DNA of 64,000 nucleotides from Turneriella sp. (lineage in GTDB: Bacteria; Spirochaetota; Leptospiria; Turneriellales; Turneriellaceae): positions 124,001 to 188,000 of the forward strand of contig JABARV010000017.1 in assembly GCA_019186965.1 (NCBI GenBank), given 5' to 3'. Position 1 is the first letter of the stretch. Every line of letters starts with the position of its first letter. The notes under the pieces were generated by a model. The model was not told where the DNA came from. It did no database searches and saw only the letters and a program-made list of their open reading frames with translations. The position numbers and the translations under genes are program-made. Shown here piece after piece: positions 52,507-61,800 of the stretch.

Positions 52507-52709
52507 AAAGTTCCATAGTATAAAGTAGACTATTTTATAGTTCGCTATTAACGTTAACTCTTCAAATTATTTCTGGCTCAGTAAGTTTTAGAAAATTTTA
52601 AAAGATACTTCTGGCAAAAGGAAGAGGCGTTTCTTAAATACCGCAGTGAGCAATTTAATAAAAGATACGGCGTTTTAAAATATTAATCAACGAACATTTG
52701 AGAGGGTAT

Positions 52710-54161
52710 ATGGCTCGAAAAAAACCTATGGACGAAGAAGCGCCTTTAGAAGGCGACGATGTACAAAGCAAAACGAAGGTTAAGCTAAAACCGCATAAAG
52801 CAGAGCAGGTAGAAGGGGAAAATCCCGTAGCAGAGACAGGAACTGTAGCTTCTACGCCACAAAAAAATTCTAACGGCGCCAGCGTTTCAAATGGGACGAC
52901 TGGTAAAAAAATGGAAATTAGCGAATTTAAAAACAAATCGATGAACGCCCTTGTCGAGATGGCGCTTGCGCTTGGCGTAGAAAATCCATCCGACTTAAAA
53001 AAACCAGCGCTTATTTTTTCCATATTACAAAAACAATCCGATAATTCGGGGCAAGTTTATGCAGAAGGCGTGCTCGAAGTAATGCCAGATGGCTATGGTT
53101 TCTTACGCTCGGCAACGTATAACTATTTAGCTGGCCCAGACGACATTTATGTTTCGCCAGCACAAATCCGTGCTTTTGCACTTCGCAAAGGCGACACGGT
53201 ATATGGCCAAATTCGTATGCCTCGCGATAACGAGCGTTTTTTTGCAATTTTAAAGGTTGATACTATAAACGGCGTCCCTGCGGGCGAAGCAATGCGGCGT
53301 GTCCATTTCGACAATTTAACCCCGCTTTATCCCGATGAACACATCAAGCTTGAGACAACTGCGGAAAAACTTTCAATGCGTGTTGTCGATTTAGTTTCTC
53401 CCATCGGGAAAGGCCAACGCGGGCTAATTGTCGCTCCTCCCCGTACAGGGAAAACGATGTTGATGCAAGATATTGCAAACGCAATTACAACAAACCATCC
53501 CGAGGTAACGCTGATGGTCCTTTTAATCGACGAGCGTCCCGAAGAAGTTACAGACATGGCGCGTAGCGTACGCGGCGAAGTAATTGCTTCTACATTCGAC
53601 GAACCGGCAAACCGCCACGTTCAAGTTGCCGAAATGGTAATTGAAAAAGCAAAACGCCTTGTGGAGCATAAACGTGACGTAGTAATTCTCTTGGATTCGA
53701 TAACACGCCTCGCACGTGCGTATAACCAGGTGATTCCTTCTTCGGGAAAAGTCCTTTCGGGTGGGGTCGATTCAAATGCGCTCCATAAACCAAAACGTTT
53801 TTTTGGCGCCGCACGTAACATAGAAGAGGGCGGTTCACTGACAATTATCGCGACTGCCCTCATCGACACAGGTAGCAAAATGGACGAAGTGATTTTTGAA
53901 GAGTTTAAAGGAACGGGTAACATGGAGTTACACCTCGACCGTAAATTAGTCGAAAAACGTACATTCCCTGCAATCGACATGAACAGGTCTGGTACACGCC
54001 GTGAAGAGCTATTGCTCGACAAAGAAGACGTAAACCGTATCTGGATTCTACGAAAAATTTTCGCGCCGCTTTCTACTGTAGAAAGCATGGAACTTTTACT
54101 GGAAAAAATGCGAGGAACAAAAAGCAACAAGGCATTTTTAGATAGTATGAAAACAGGCTGA
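52710..54161 (+). CDS. rho: Transcription termination factor Rho
   Basis: Rho is the hexameric RNA helicase that ends transcription at unstructured RNA. An acidic/basic N-terminal extension (about 1-65) precedes the Rho N-domain ([29 protein letters not shown]) and the cold-shock RNA-binding domain ([34 protein letters not shown]). The ATPase has [19 protein letters not shown] (P-loop), [63 protein letters not shown] (Q/R-loop region) and [17 protein letters not shown] 52710 is preceded by GAGAGGG; TTG 52698 is less likely. Given so few intrinsic terminators nearby, its role here may be large. Confidence 0.97.
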   Translation: MARKKPMDEEAPLEGDDVQSKTKVKLKPHKAEQVEGENPVAETGTVASTPQKNSNGASVSNGTTGKKMEISEFKNKSMNALVEMALALGVENPSDLKKPALIFSILQKQSDNSGQVYAEGVLEVMPDGYGFLRSATYNYLAGPDDIYVSPAQIRAFALRKGDTVYGQIRMPRDNERFFAILKVDTINGVPAGEAMRRVHFDNLTPLYPDEHIKLETTAEKLSMRVVDLVSPIGKGQRGLIVAPPRTGKTMLMQDIANAITTNHPEVTLMVLLIDERPEEVTDMARSVRGEVIASTFDEPANRHVQVAEMVIEKAKRLVEHKRDVVILLDSITRLARAYNQVIPSSGKVLSGGVDSNALHKPKRFFGAARNIEEGGSLTIIATALIDTGSKMDEVIFEEFKGTGNMELHLDRKLVEKRTFPAIDMNRSGTRREELLLDKEDVNRIWILRKIFAPLSTVESMELLLEKMRGTKSNKAFLDSMKTG

Positions 54162-54168
54162 TAGCTTT

Positions 54169-54651
54169 ATGCTTTTAAAGACACAAATAGGGTGCAAAAT
54201 TTTCTCCTGTTGTGTTATTGGGATAGCACTTGTAACTCTGCCTGTTTTTTTTGCATGCGCCCCTTTGCGCGATAGTGTTCTTAAAGACGTAGAGCAAAAT
54301 TATACAATCTCTGGATTTTTAGATGTAAATACGTACCAAGTATTTTGTCCCCTTGGAGAAGCTGACGAACGCCTTGCGAGTTGCTCTGCGACGATGTTGG
54401 AAGGACTTGTCTCTTATAAGCGCAAGTATGATAACGAAGCAAGCAGAAGGCGTACGCATACCGATTTTACTCCTTTTGCTACACCCGAAAACATTAACGA
54501 TAAAGATATAGAACGCTGGAAAAATTTTTATAGACGCCTAATGGAAAACCATACACGTATTGTTTACGAACAGTATAAAGAGGGAAAAATTACAGGCGTA
54601 TTTCGATTACGCACAGAGGGCCTTATTTACCGTGTGCAAAATGTACGGTAA
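54169..54651 (+). CDS. Small lipoprotein of unknown function
   Basis: The 160-residue product has a signal ending LPVFFAC, giving a lipidated Cys near residue 30. The mature part contains NYTISGFLDVNTYQVFC and RFYRRLMENH-like helices (WKNFYRRLMENHTRIVYEQYKEGKI) and ends GVFRLRTEGLIYRVQNVR. I do not recognise it. It lies 7 bp after rho on the same strand and probably shares its transcript. Confidence 0.65.
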   Translation: MLLKTQIGCKIFSCCVIGIALVTLPVFFACAPLRDSVLKDVEQNYTISGFLDVNTYQVFCPLGEADERLASCSATMLEGLVSYKRKYDNEASRRRTHTDFTPFATPENINDKDIERWKNFYRRLMENHTRIVYEQYKEGKITGVFRLRTEGLIYRVQNVR

Positions 54652-54717
54652 TCTAGGGTGCTTGGCGTAGACTCTCTTACCTTCAAGTATGGTGCTTAAT
54701 TATGCCGATAGTAAATT

Positions 54718-55527
54718 GTGGCGAAGAGCACCAGAAGCTCAAATAAAAATTCAGAAGGCCAGCATTTAATTACAATTCTTTTTATATTGGGAATTATTGG
54801 TTGGGGATTTTTTGCAATCGATCGTTTGACAGAGCCGGAACAAACAAGCAGCAATCCCAAAATACAAACCCGTACACAGGCGCACGAGTCGGAATGGAAG
54901 AAAAAACTACGGTCATGGCTTTCTACAAAATTCTCAACTGATAAAAATAGCACACAAAGCCAAAGAATATCGTTAAACATTCCTATGGAAAGGGAACCGC
55001 AAAACCTAAAACGCGAAAACAATGGTGTTGAAGATTCTCTTACAGAAATTAAAGAAATACCGATAGAGAAGGCACAAATCGACGCTCCGGAAACCCTCGA
55101 AACTAATTTCTCCATCCTTTTTTATAAACTCGACAAACGTGGACAGCCTACCTTATCTACAGTGCGTAGGCAAGTGCAAGGCGATGCTTTAGACTATAGG
55201 GCAAGACTATCTTTACTCATTAAAGGACCTACACTCAACGAACAGGATAAAGACTACATCGATTCGTTTATCCGAAAACCCCGTGTTTTAGGAGCTGGTG
55301 TTACAGGAACTTGCGCCTATGTTAATTTTGATACCTCGTTTGGTTCGGGAGTCAGTTACCAGACGATGCGTTTCCAAGTACAACAGATCTTCAAAAATAT
55401 GACGCTGTGGTCTAAAAAGGCATGCCTTGAATTACGCGTCCAAGGGAAGTATACTCCTCACTTGGGTAGCGATGGCATCTTTTTCCCCAAAAAAATCGAT
55501 GCCGCGTGGCTTAAAGAAAATCTTTGA
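54718..55527 (+). CDS. GerMN-domain membrane-anchored protein
   Basis: The 269-residue protein (GTG start) has one N-terminal membrane helix (LITILFILGIIGWGFFAI), a charged linker, and a C-terminal GerMN-like domain (about 130-260): FSILFYKLDKRGQPTLSTVRRQV, YRARLSLLIKGPTLNEQ, CAYVNFDTSFGSGVSYQTMRFQVQQIFKNM. GerMN domains are found in spore germination protein GerM and also in many non-sporulating bacteria, where the role is envelope-related but unknown. The active face would be periplasmic. The spacing from the previous lipoprotein is 66 bp. Confidence 0.75.
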   Translation: MAKSTRSSNKNSEGQHLITILFILGIIGWGFFAIDRLTEPEQTSSNPKIQTRTQAHESEWKKKLRSWLSTKFSTDKNSTQSQRISLNIPMEREPQNLKRENNGVEDSLTEIKEIPIEKAQIDAPETLETNFSILFYKLDKRGQPTLSTVRRQVQGDALDYRARLSLLIKGPTLNEQDKDYIDSFIRKPRVLGAGVTGTCAYVNFDTSFGSGVSYQTMRFQVQQIFKNMTLWSKKACLELRVQGKYTPHLGSDGIFFPKKIDAAWLKENL

Positions 55528-55682
55528 TAACGCCTGAGTGCGCGTTTCGTAAATAGAATTCCACTAAAACAGTATAACAACTTCCCATAAGGTATCTTAT
55601 GTCACTTGTCAACAAAAAAATTACTTTTTTTCTACAACACATAAAACCTGGCCATCTAACTTTTCAGGCTTAAAACAATACT

Positions 55683-55841
55683 TCATGGAGTAAACACCAC
55701 CAACGCCCACGCATTTGGCGTATACCGCAAAACCCATACACCCTCATTATCCACCTGTGTTCCCTGAACTAACGCTTGTCGCTCTGGAATAGCGCAACCA
55801 AAAAATAACAAAACCAACACAGCCAAAATTATGCTACGCAT
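55683..55841 (-). CDS. Short lipoprotein (52 residues)
   Basis: In the 460-bp gap 55528-55988 a minus-strand frame from ATG 55841 to TGA 55685-55683 encodes MRSIILAVLVLLFFGC followed by AIPERQALVQGTQVDNEG and VWVLRYTPNAWALVVFTP. The first 16 residues are a textbook lipoprotein signal with a Cys at 16. The 36-residue mature part is hydrophobic at the end. No strong Shine-Dalgarno is visible. The remainder of the gap holds T-rich sequence on the 55528 side and the oxidoreductase promoter on the other. Confidence 0.65.
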   Translation of the reverse strand: MRSIILAVLVLLFFGCAIPERQALVQGTQVDNEGVWVLRYTPNAWALVVFTP

Positions 55842-55910
55842 AAACCAACCAACCCGAATCATACAAAATGTAAATCAGAATGCGCCTATTACCAAAAATT
55901 TTATTCGTAA

Positions 55911-55951
55911 TTTATAAAACGAATTGAAAGTTAATTTTTTTTAAGTATTAT
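55911..55951 (+). promoter_or_regulatory. Promoter with TTTATAA motif upstream of the CrtI-like gene
   Basis: TTTATAAAACGAATTGAAAG (55911-55930) includes a -35-like TTGAAA (55924-55929). After 16 bp comes TATTAT (55946-55951), preceded by a T8 run. The TTTATAA-N5-ATTRAA pattern recurs at 58719 and 58835. Confidence 0.5.
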
Positions 55952-55988
55952 TCTCTCGTTTAACAAAGAAGTTTGACCGGAGGACAAT

Positions 55989-57584
55989 ATGCTACAAACA
56001 GATAAATACGATGTAATTTTCATCGGCTCGGGTATCGGCTCGCTTGCGGCGGCAAGCTTGCTCGCACAATGGGAAAATAAACGCTGCCTGATTCTCGAAA
56101 AGCACTGGCAAGTCGGCGGCTACACGCATGTTTTTAAACGCAAGAGAAAATATGCATGGGATGTAGGCCTACACTATGTTGGCCAAATCGCGCCCGGCGA
56201 ACAGATTCGGCGAGTTTTCGATACGATCACCGCAGGAAAACTTGAGTGGAATATGATGCCCGATGTGTTTGATAAATTCGTTTTTCCGGGATTAACTTTT
56301 AGCCATCGTAGTGGGGTAAAACACTTTCATGCTGATCTTTTGAAGTTATTCCCCGAAGAAGCCCACGCGTTAACTATGTATTTTAAAGATATCGAAGCTG
56401 TTCTCATTTGGTTTCAACGCCTTGAAATAGGAAAGAACCTTCCGAAAGCGTTGAAATGGGTAGCCCCACTGATTCAGAAAGACGTTCCATTTGCATTACA
56501 AACGACTGCCGAATACCTGAACATGCGATTTCGCAATGAAAAACTGCGAGCCATTGTCGCCAGCCAATGGGGTGATTTCGGCTTACCTCCGTCGAAAAGC
56601 GCCTTCTGCATTCATGCAATGGTCGTGAACCATTTCTTTAATGGCGCCGCTTACCCGGTGGGGACTTCTGAATCCATCGCCGAATCGATTATTCCAATCA
56701 TCGAAGCGAAGGGCGGTAAAGTACTTGTGAATCACGCAGTGCAAGAAATTCTTACCGAAAATGGTAAAGCCATCGGCGTTCGAGTGAAAAACCTTCGCAC
56801 GGTGGGCGAAAATAAAAAAGAAGCAGAATTTACTTTCAAAGCTAAAATTGTGGTTTCTTGTGCAGGGGTATACAACACCTATGCCAAACTCCTCAACACC
56901 CCAGAAACGGCAGCTTACAAAGAGGGGATCATCGCCTTCAACAAGCGCAATCCACCTGTTTCGCATATCAGCACATATATCGCGCTGCGGGAAAGCGTAG
57001 AAAAGCTCGGTTTCAAAGGCGAGAACCATTGGATTTACGATACGTTAGATCACGACGAGACATTCGCACGCCGCATGGATTGGATAAATAAGGGACGTCC
57101 CCCAATGGCTTACTTATCCCTGCCGTCGCTCAAAGATCCAAAAGCAGAGGGTCACACTGCAGAGATCATCACCTTCGCGCCATACCATGAATATGAAAAA
57201 TGGAAAGATCAGCCATGGCATAGACGGGAAGACGCCTACAAGCAGTTAAAAGATCGAGCCGCCAAACTTCTGATTCAATATGTAGACGAACGCTATCCTG
57301 GGTTTGCTGGTATGGTAGATTTCTATGAAGTTTCAACGCCGATTACAACGGAATATATGACGAGCCACGATCAGGGTAGCATCTATGGGTTAGCTAGCGT
57401 ACCCGAACGTTACGATGCGAAGAAATCCCCTTGGTGCCAGGTACGGACGCCGATAAAAAATTTTTATCTCACGGGTGCCGATACAACCTCGTTGGGGATT
57501 TCAGGCGCGATGATGGGCGGTGTTGCCACGTGCGCACACCTAATGAAACCCTGGCACTTACCAAAATTGCTACGCTTGGTGTAA
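55989..57584 (+). CDS. Phytoene-desaturase/retinol-saturase-like FAD oxidoreductase
   Basis: The 531-residue protein begins with a dinucleotide-binding fold: YDVIFIGSGIGSLAAASLLAQ, then CLILEKHWQVGGYTHVFKRKRKYAWDVGLHYVGQ. The C-terminal FAD site is FYLTGADTTSLGISGAMMGGVATCAHLM. This is the CrtI/all-trans-retinol 13,14-reductase pattern, so it likely reduces or desaturates a polyene or fatty substrate; the exact one is unknown. The start has a strong CCGGAGGACAAT. It overlaps the convergent AraC-type gene by 15 bp and shares a promoter motif with the giant lipoprotein gene. Confidence 0.85.
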   Translation: MLQTDKYDVIFIGSGIGSLAAASLLAQWENKRCLILEKHWQVGGYTHVFKRKRKYAWDVGLHYVGQIAPGEQIRRVFDTITAGKLEWNMMPDVFDKFVFPGLTFSHRSGVKHFHADLLKLFPEEAHALTMYFKDIEAVLIWFQRLEIGKNLPKALKWVAPLIQKDVPFALQTTAEYLNMRFRNEKLRAIVASQWGDFGLPPSKSAFCIHAMVVNHFFNGAAYPVGTSESIAESIIPIIEAKGGKVLVNHAVQEILTENGKAIGVRVKNLRTVGENKKEAEFTFKAKIVVSCAGVYNTYAKLLNTPETAAYKEGIIAFNKRNPPVSHISTYIALRESVEKLGFKGENHWIYDTLDHDETFARRMDWINKGRPPMAYLSLPSLKDPKAEGHTAEIITFAPYHEYEKWKDQPWHRREDAYKQLKDRAAKLLIQYVDERYPGFAGMVDFYEVSTPITTEYMTSHDQGSIYGLASVPERYDAKKSPWCQVRTPIKNFYLTGADTTSLGISGAMMGGVATCAHLMKPWHLPKLLRLV

Positions 57585-58667
57585 GTGTCCAGGCGATTTA
57601 AGCTGGCGAAACGCCTTTGGTGACATGCGCTCTATACCGACAAAGGCTCTATGGAATGACGAAATAGAATTAAACCCCGACTCGTAGGCAATCTGCAAGA
57701 TATTCATTTCATGATTCTCGTTTAAGAGACGTTTGGCTTCAGCTACGCGATAGCCATTGACATAACGCGCAAAACCGGTCTTCAGAACAGTGTTCAAAAA
57801 TTCAGACAACTGGTGAACACTGACTTTGAGGTGAGCGGCTAATTTGGCGAGCGAAAGTTCTTCGTTCAGAAACATTTTTTCGGCCACCATCGCTGCTTCA
57901 AGCCACATTTTGAGATCATCGGTGTTGATGCCTTTAATCTGCGAGTGTCGGTACCGCGCTTCGCGCATAAGATAAGAGATTCTCTGGTTAACCTCGGGAA
58001 ATCTGAATTGATAAAGAAAATTCACGCATATAGCGAAAAACATCAGCAGCGCTGTGCTCTTAAGCAGCAGGATATTGCGTACCCATAAGCACGCAATGCT
58101 AATAAAGCCGATAATGACCGCGAGGGAGATTAAGAATAGTAGTAACCGGGCGGCCGATTCTTTACGCGTTAATGGTTCTTTCCAGAGAAATGTCATTTTG
58201 CGCATCAGAACGACGAAATATCCTGTATTCACTAACATGGAAAGGAAGAATAGCACTTCTTCAAGGTTTGTTTCACCGCCGATAAAAATCTCTTCGAGAC
58301 GATTCGCTTTTAAATCCACACTCCTTAAGTAATACGGAAGCATCGAACACAAAACAATCGTTGGAGCGACAAAATGAAGCCAATAGCGACGCCGTCTAGG
58401 TTCGGGTAATATTTCACTGTACAAAATATACAATAGCGGACCGATAAGAAAAATGAATGGAATTTCAATCATCGAAAAATGAGGAAAAACATAATGAAAA
58501 TGAGCATCGGAATTCCAGCCTGTAAACTGGATGACCGCTATCGACACATAAAGGGCGGCATACACACGGTTCGACACTGTAGGATTGCGAACCACGGACT
58601 GGCTTAACGCCATGAGCACGGCGAACCCAAATCCGAGGAACAAAAATTGCCGAATTAAATCATGCAT
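57570..58667 (-). CDS. AraC-family regulator with membrane-embedded N-terminus
   Basis: The first 230 residues contain about six or seven hydrophobic segments (FLFLGFGFAVLMAL, IPFIFLIGPLLYILY, FVAPTIVLCSMLPYYL, EEVLFFLSMLVNTGYFVVL, AARLLLFLISLAVIIGFISIACLW, STALLMFFAICVNFLYQF). The last 100 residues form an AraC DNA-binding domain (LSLAKLAAHLKVSVHQLSEFLNTVLKTGFARYVNGYRVAEAKRLL and IAYESGFNSISSFHRAFVGIERMSPKAFR). A membrane-sensing activator is likely. TTG 58673 opens the frame; ATG 58667 is preferred. TATAGT upstream may be its -10. Confidence 0.88.
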   Translation of the reverse strand: MHDLIRQFLFLGFGFAVLMALSQSVVRNPTVSNRVYAALYVSIAVIQFTGWNSDAHFHYVFPHFSMIEIPFIFLIGPLLYILYSEILPEPRRRRYWLHFVAPTIVLCSMLPYYLRSVDLKANRLEEIFIGGETNLEEVLFFLSMLVNTGYFVVLMRKMTFLWKEPLTRKESAARLLLFLISLAVIIGFISIACLWVRNILLLKSTALLMFFAICVNFLYQFRFPEVNQRISYLMREARYRHSQIKGINTDDLKMWLEAAMVAEKMFLNEELSLAKLAAHLKVSVHQLSEFLNTVLKTGFARYVNGYRVAEAKRLLNENHEMNILQIAYESGFNSISSFHRAFVGIERMSPKAFRQLKSPGHLHQA

Positions 58668-58718
58668 TGGCAACTCAGAATCTACTATATAAATCGGGAA
58701 CTATTTTTTTAGTCCTGT

Positions 58719-58738
58719 TTTATAAGTGCGATTAAATA
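58719..58738 (+). promoter_or_regulatory. TTTATAA-N5-ATTRAA motif, copy 2
   Basis: TTTATAAGTGCGATTAAATA lies 52 bp upstream of the AraC start and 116 bp ahead of copy 3, about eleven helical turns. It is followed by a T6 run. It matches copy 3 at 17 of 20 bases. Confidence 0.5.
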
Positions 58739-58834
58739 TTGGTGTTTTTTCCTCTACCCTCGCCCTACTACATTCAGTTCTATACCTCCCCCAACATGCC
58801 AAATTATAAATTGGCAACCAATTTTTCTGCGCAT

Positions 58835-58876
58835 TTTATAAATGCGATTGAATTTAGTTTTTTTTTAGGTTAATAA
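58835..58876 (+). promoter_or_regulatory. TTTATAA motif and promoter of the giant lipoprotein gene, copy 3
   Basis: TTTATAAATGCGATTGAATT (58835-58854) includes a -35-like TTGAAT. A T9 run and then TAATAA (58871-58876) follow, 16 bp on. The ATG is at 58883. The layout (motif, T-run, -10) is the same as at 55911. Confidence 0.5.
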
Positions 58877-58882
58877 CAGGAC

Positions 58883-61800
58883 ATGCTGAGGTTAATCAAA
58901 CGCCCCGGAATAGTTGCGCTCATAGCCTTTTTCTTCTATGGTTGCATGCAGAAGGAGGGAGTTCTTACGCTACAAAGCTTTGAACCCGAATCGAGTGTTT
59001 CTGTTCCTGCAATGCTCGATTCAATACCGCATTTGAAGTCGCTCTTCAATACTGTCGATTTTGTCGAAATGGACGTGCGTGGAAGAGTGCCGATGACGCC
59101 CACCGACATCGAAGAAGCTGTCAAATCGTTCATGCGCCTCGCCGTGATGACTGATAAACCGATTCCAGAACTCATCAATCGCTTTTCAGGCAATGTTCGC
59201 CAGCTCTACCTTGCATACGCAGGACAACAGACAAGTTTCGAAGATGCGGTAAAGCCCATAGCAACGCTTGCAAAAATGAACAACTCGACGCTACACCGTC
59301 TGGCGCTTTTCGGTGCGCGTTTGACTGCGCTTTCGGCCAATGACGCTACAAAATATCCCGGGGCCACTGCCCTGCCATTTCCGGCGACGAATGTTTTCGC
59401 CGATTGCAGTGCGTCGAATACTTCAATCGGCACGCTGCGCTCGCAAGTGCTGAACGATGCATCCCCCGCGAACTCTCCGCGCAAGGATCTCATCGAAACC
59501 TACGTCATGCTCAGGGCGTTTGCCTGCGCTACGCAAAATAGCGCAAAGAGCCTCGCAGCCGATCCCGGTGAGGCGCTCTATAATTATTTTATCGCCGACA
59601 AGGCAGACCATGACAATCCGGAATCCGATTTATTACGCGCCATCGCCGACACGCAGACGAACATCGCTGCCACCAAAAGTTCCGACGAAGAGATTGCCAA
59701 CTGGCTTGCAAAAAAAATTAACCTCGCGGTATTTACCGACACTCTGGCAACAGACGGCACAGCTATCATGAAAAATTCGGCGATCTACGCGCCGCTGCGT
59801 ACGATCGCAGATCTCGCGTCCGGCTTTATTGCGACGGAAAATCCTGCGAATAGCAAATACTTGCTTGCAGATGCGCTCGACTCTCTCGACACCCCAATCG
59901 GAAAACTACCGCAAATCGATACGGAGCTGGGCAATGCACTCGATTTGAATAATTGGAAACCTTTTCAATTCGCGACGGGCGTATTGCAAAAATTTCGCAA
60001 TACGCTGATAGCCTATGGTGGTGGCAGTTATGCCACGGGACGAAGCAAGCTTATGGCGCTCGTGTGGGATGGCGGTATTTCACAACAATATCGGATGAAC
60101 TATCTGGCAGAACCGATCGTATTGGTCGATCCGCCCGGCGACGTCGTGTCTGAGCTTCCGGTAGCCTTAAATCCTTCTGCCAACTGGTGTCCCGGCGGCG
60201 TTGTGTATGCCACATTTGTCCCTCAGGTTTTTCTCTATGACTGGCAAGCAGCGGTGGATCAGTCCCAATGCGGAATTCGCGATACCGCCGCTCCGTATTT
60301 TCCGCAGGGTTTACTCAAAAATGGTGCCGAGTCGCCACAAACAGGGACTGGTCTTGCTCATTTTAGGGCGCAAGCGAATGACATTTTGGGTAACAACGAC
60401 GGCAATTTTGCCAACGATGTAGATCCGGTTACTACGAGCGTAGGGCCTGGCCTCAATTTTCGATTAAGCTACGATGCAGAAACACCGACGCAGAGCCTTA
60501 TCGACAATCTAATTTTACAGCTATACTCCAGTTACTACGACACCGCAAGCAAAAGCTATAGCTTTACCGAACGCGAAGCAATACAACTTTTTAACAATCC
60601 GCGGCGTGCGATGACGAATCTTGCCGCACAGTTACAGTATAGCATCCGCAATCTCGGGGTTCTCGATCATGCCGGCCGTGAGCCTTGGGAAGCAGGTTTC
60701 GAAGCTATACCGCTACTTACAGGATTTATTTTTAGCACCGCAAAACCATACATCGACCCTTACTTTCAGGACGGCAACCCACAGGGCTTCGGCAAAAATC
60801 CGCAATCCCGTCTGAAAATTGCCCTACGCAATACGAATGCTATCTTCAAAGATTCACATGCATTGGCGGATCCGGCTAATCATGGTTGGGCGCTGATGGG
60901 TGACGATAACGATTTCATGATCGTCCCAATCGGAGGAAAAAATGAAGTCCCTGCGTTCTGTGTCGGCAACGATTGTGCAACCCCTCATGGTTCATACCGC
61001 AACATACCGCGCCGCAACGGCATTGCATGGATACCGAATTTAGAGATGTTCACCGGTGAGCTTTTAACGCCGGGTAAGTTTATTCCACGCCCAGGAGGGA
61101 TCCCCCTCGATGCAGAGTACTACCACCAAAACTGGTCGGGCGGCACGCTCACACCGCAACAGGGCGACGTTGAAAATGCACTCTTTAACATGGGGGGAAT
61201 GGCTTCGTCTCTCATCGCGATGAATGCGTGGCAGGGACACGGCCCCTTCAGCTTCAAAAATCGTGCACCGAATGGTAGCGTACGAAAGTACAAGAGCACG
61301 TATTACACCGACGCCTATGGGTCAGAGCTTCGCATTCGGGTAAGAAAATTTTTAAGTACGGGAGACGAAACTATCTATGTCGCTATGGGAAATAATACAG
61401 GCGAACACAGGGGTGAAATTTTGGTATCCGACGAACTGCGCTGCGCTTTTGCGTCTGCTCCGGCGCATTACGCATTCAATGATAACGTATTGCAAACAAC
61501 CGCAGGTTTGGATGGACCGGCATGGCTTATACGTCCGGGAGGATTAACGTGGCAGCAATATGACGTAGGCCTATTTGCGCTAACAAATGCTTCCGTCGAT
61601 TTTAATTATCCCGTTTGGCGTGCTGGTACCGATCCCGTTGGCGTATGCGGTGGCGTGGGCACATGCCAACAGCGTGTTTGTCTGGACGGCAATGGAACAG
61701 TCGTCACTCAAGGGCCTGTAGACGGTTCGTGTGGAGGTATTGTTCCGTGTGGGCCTCTAGTTTGCGATCCGGGTGGTTGTTATCCTAGAAATACGGCTAC

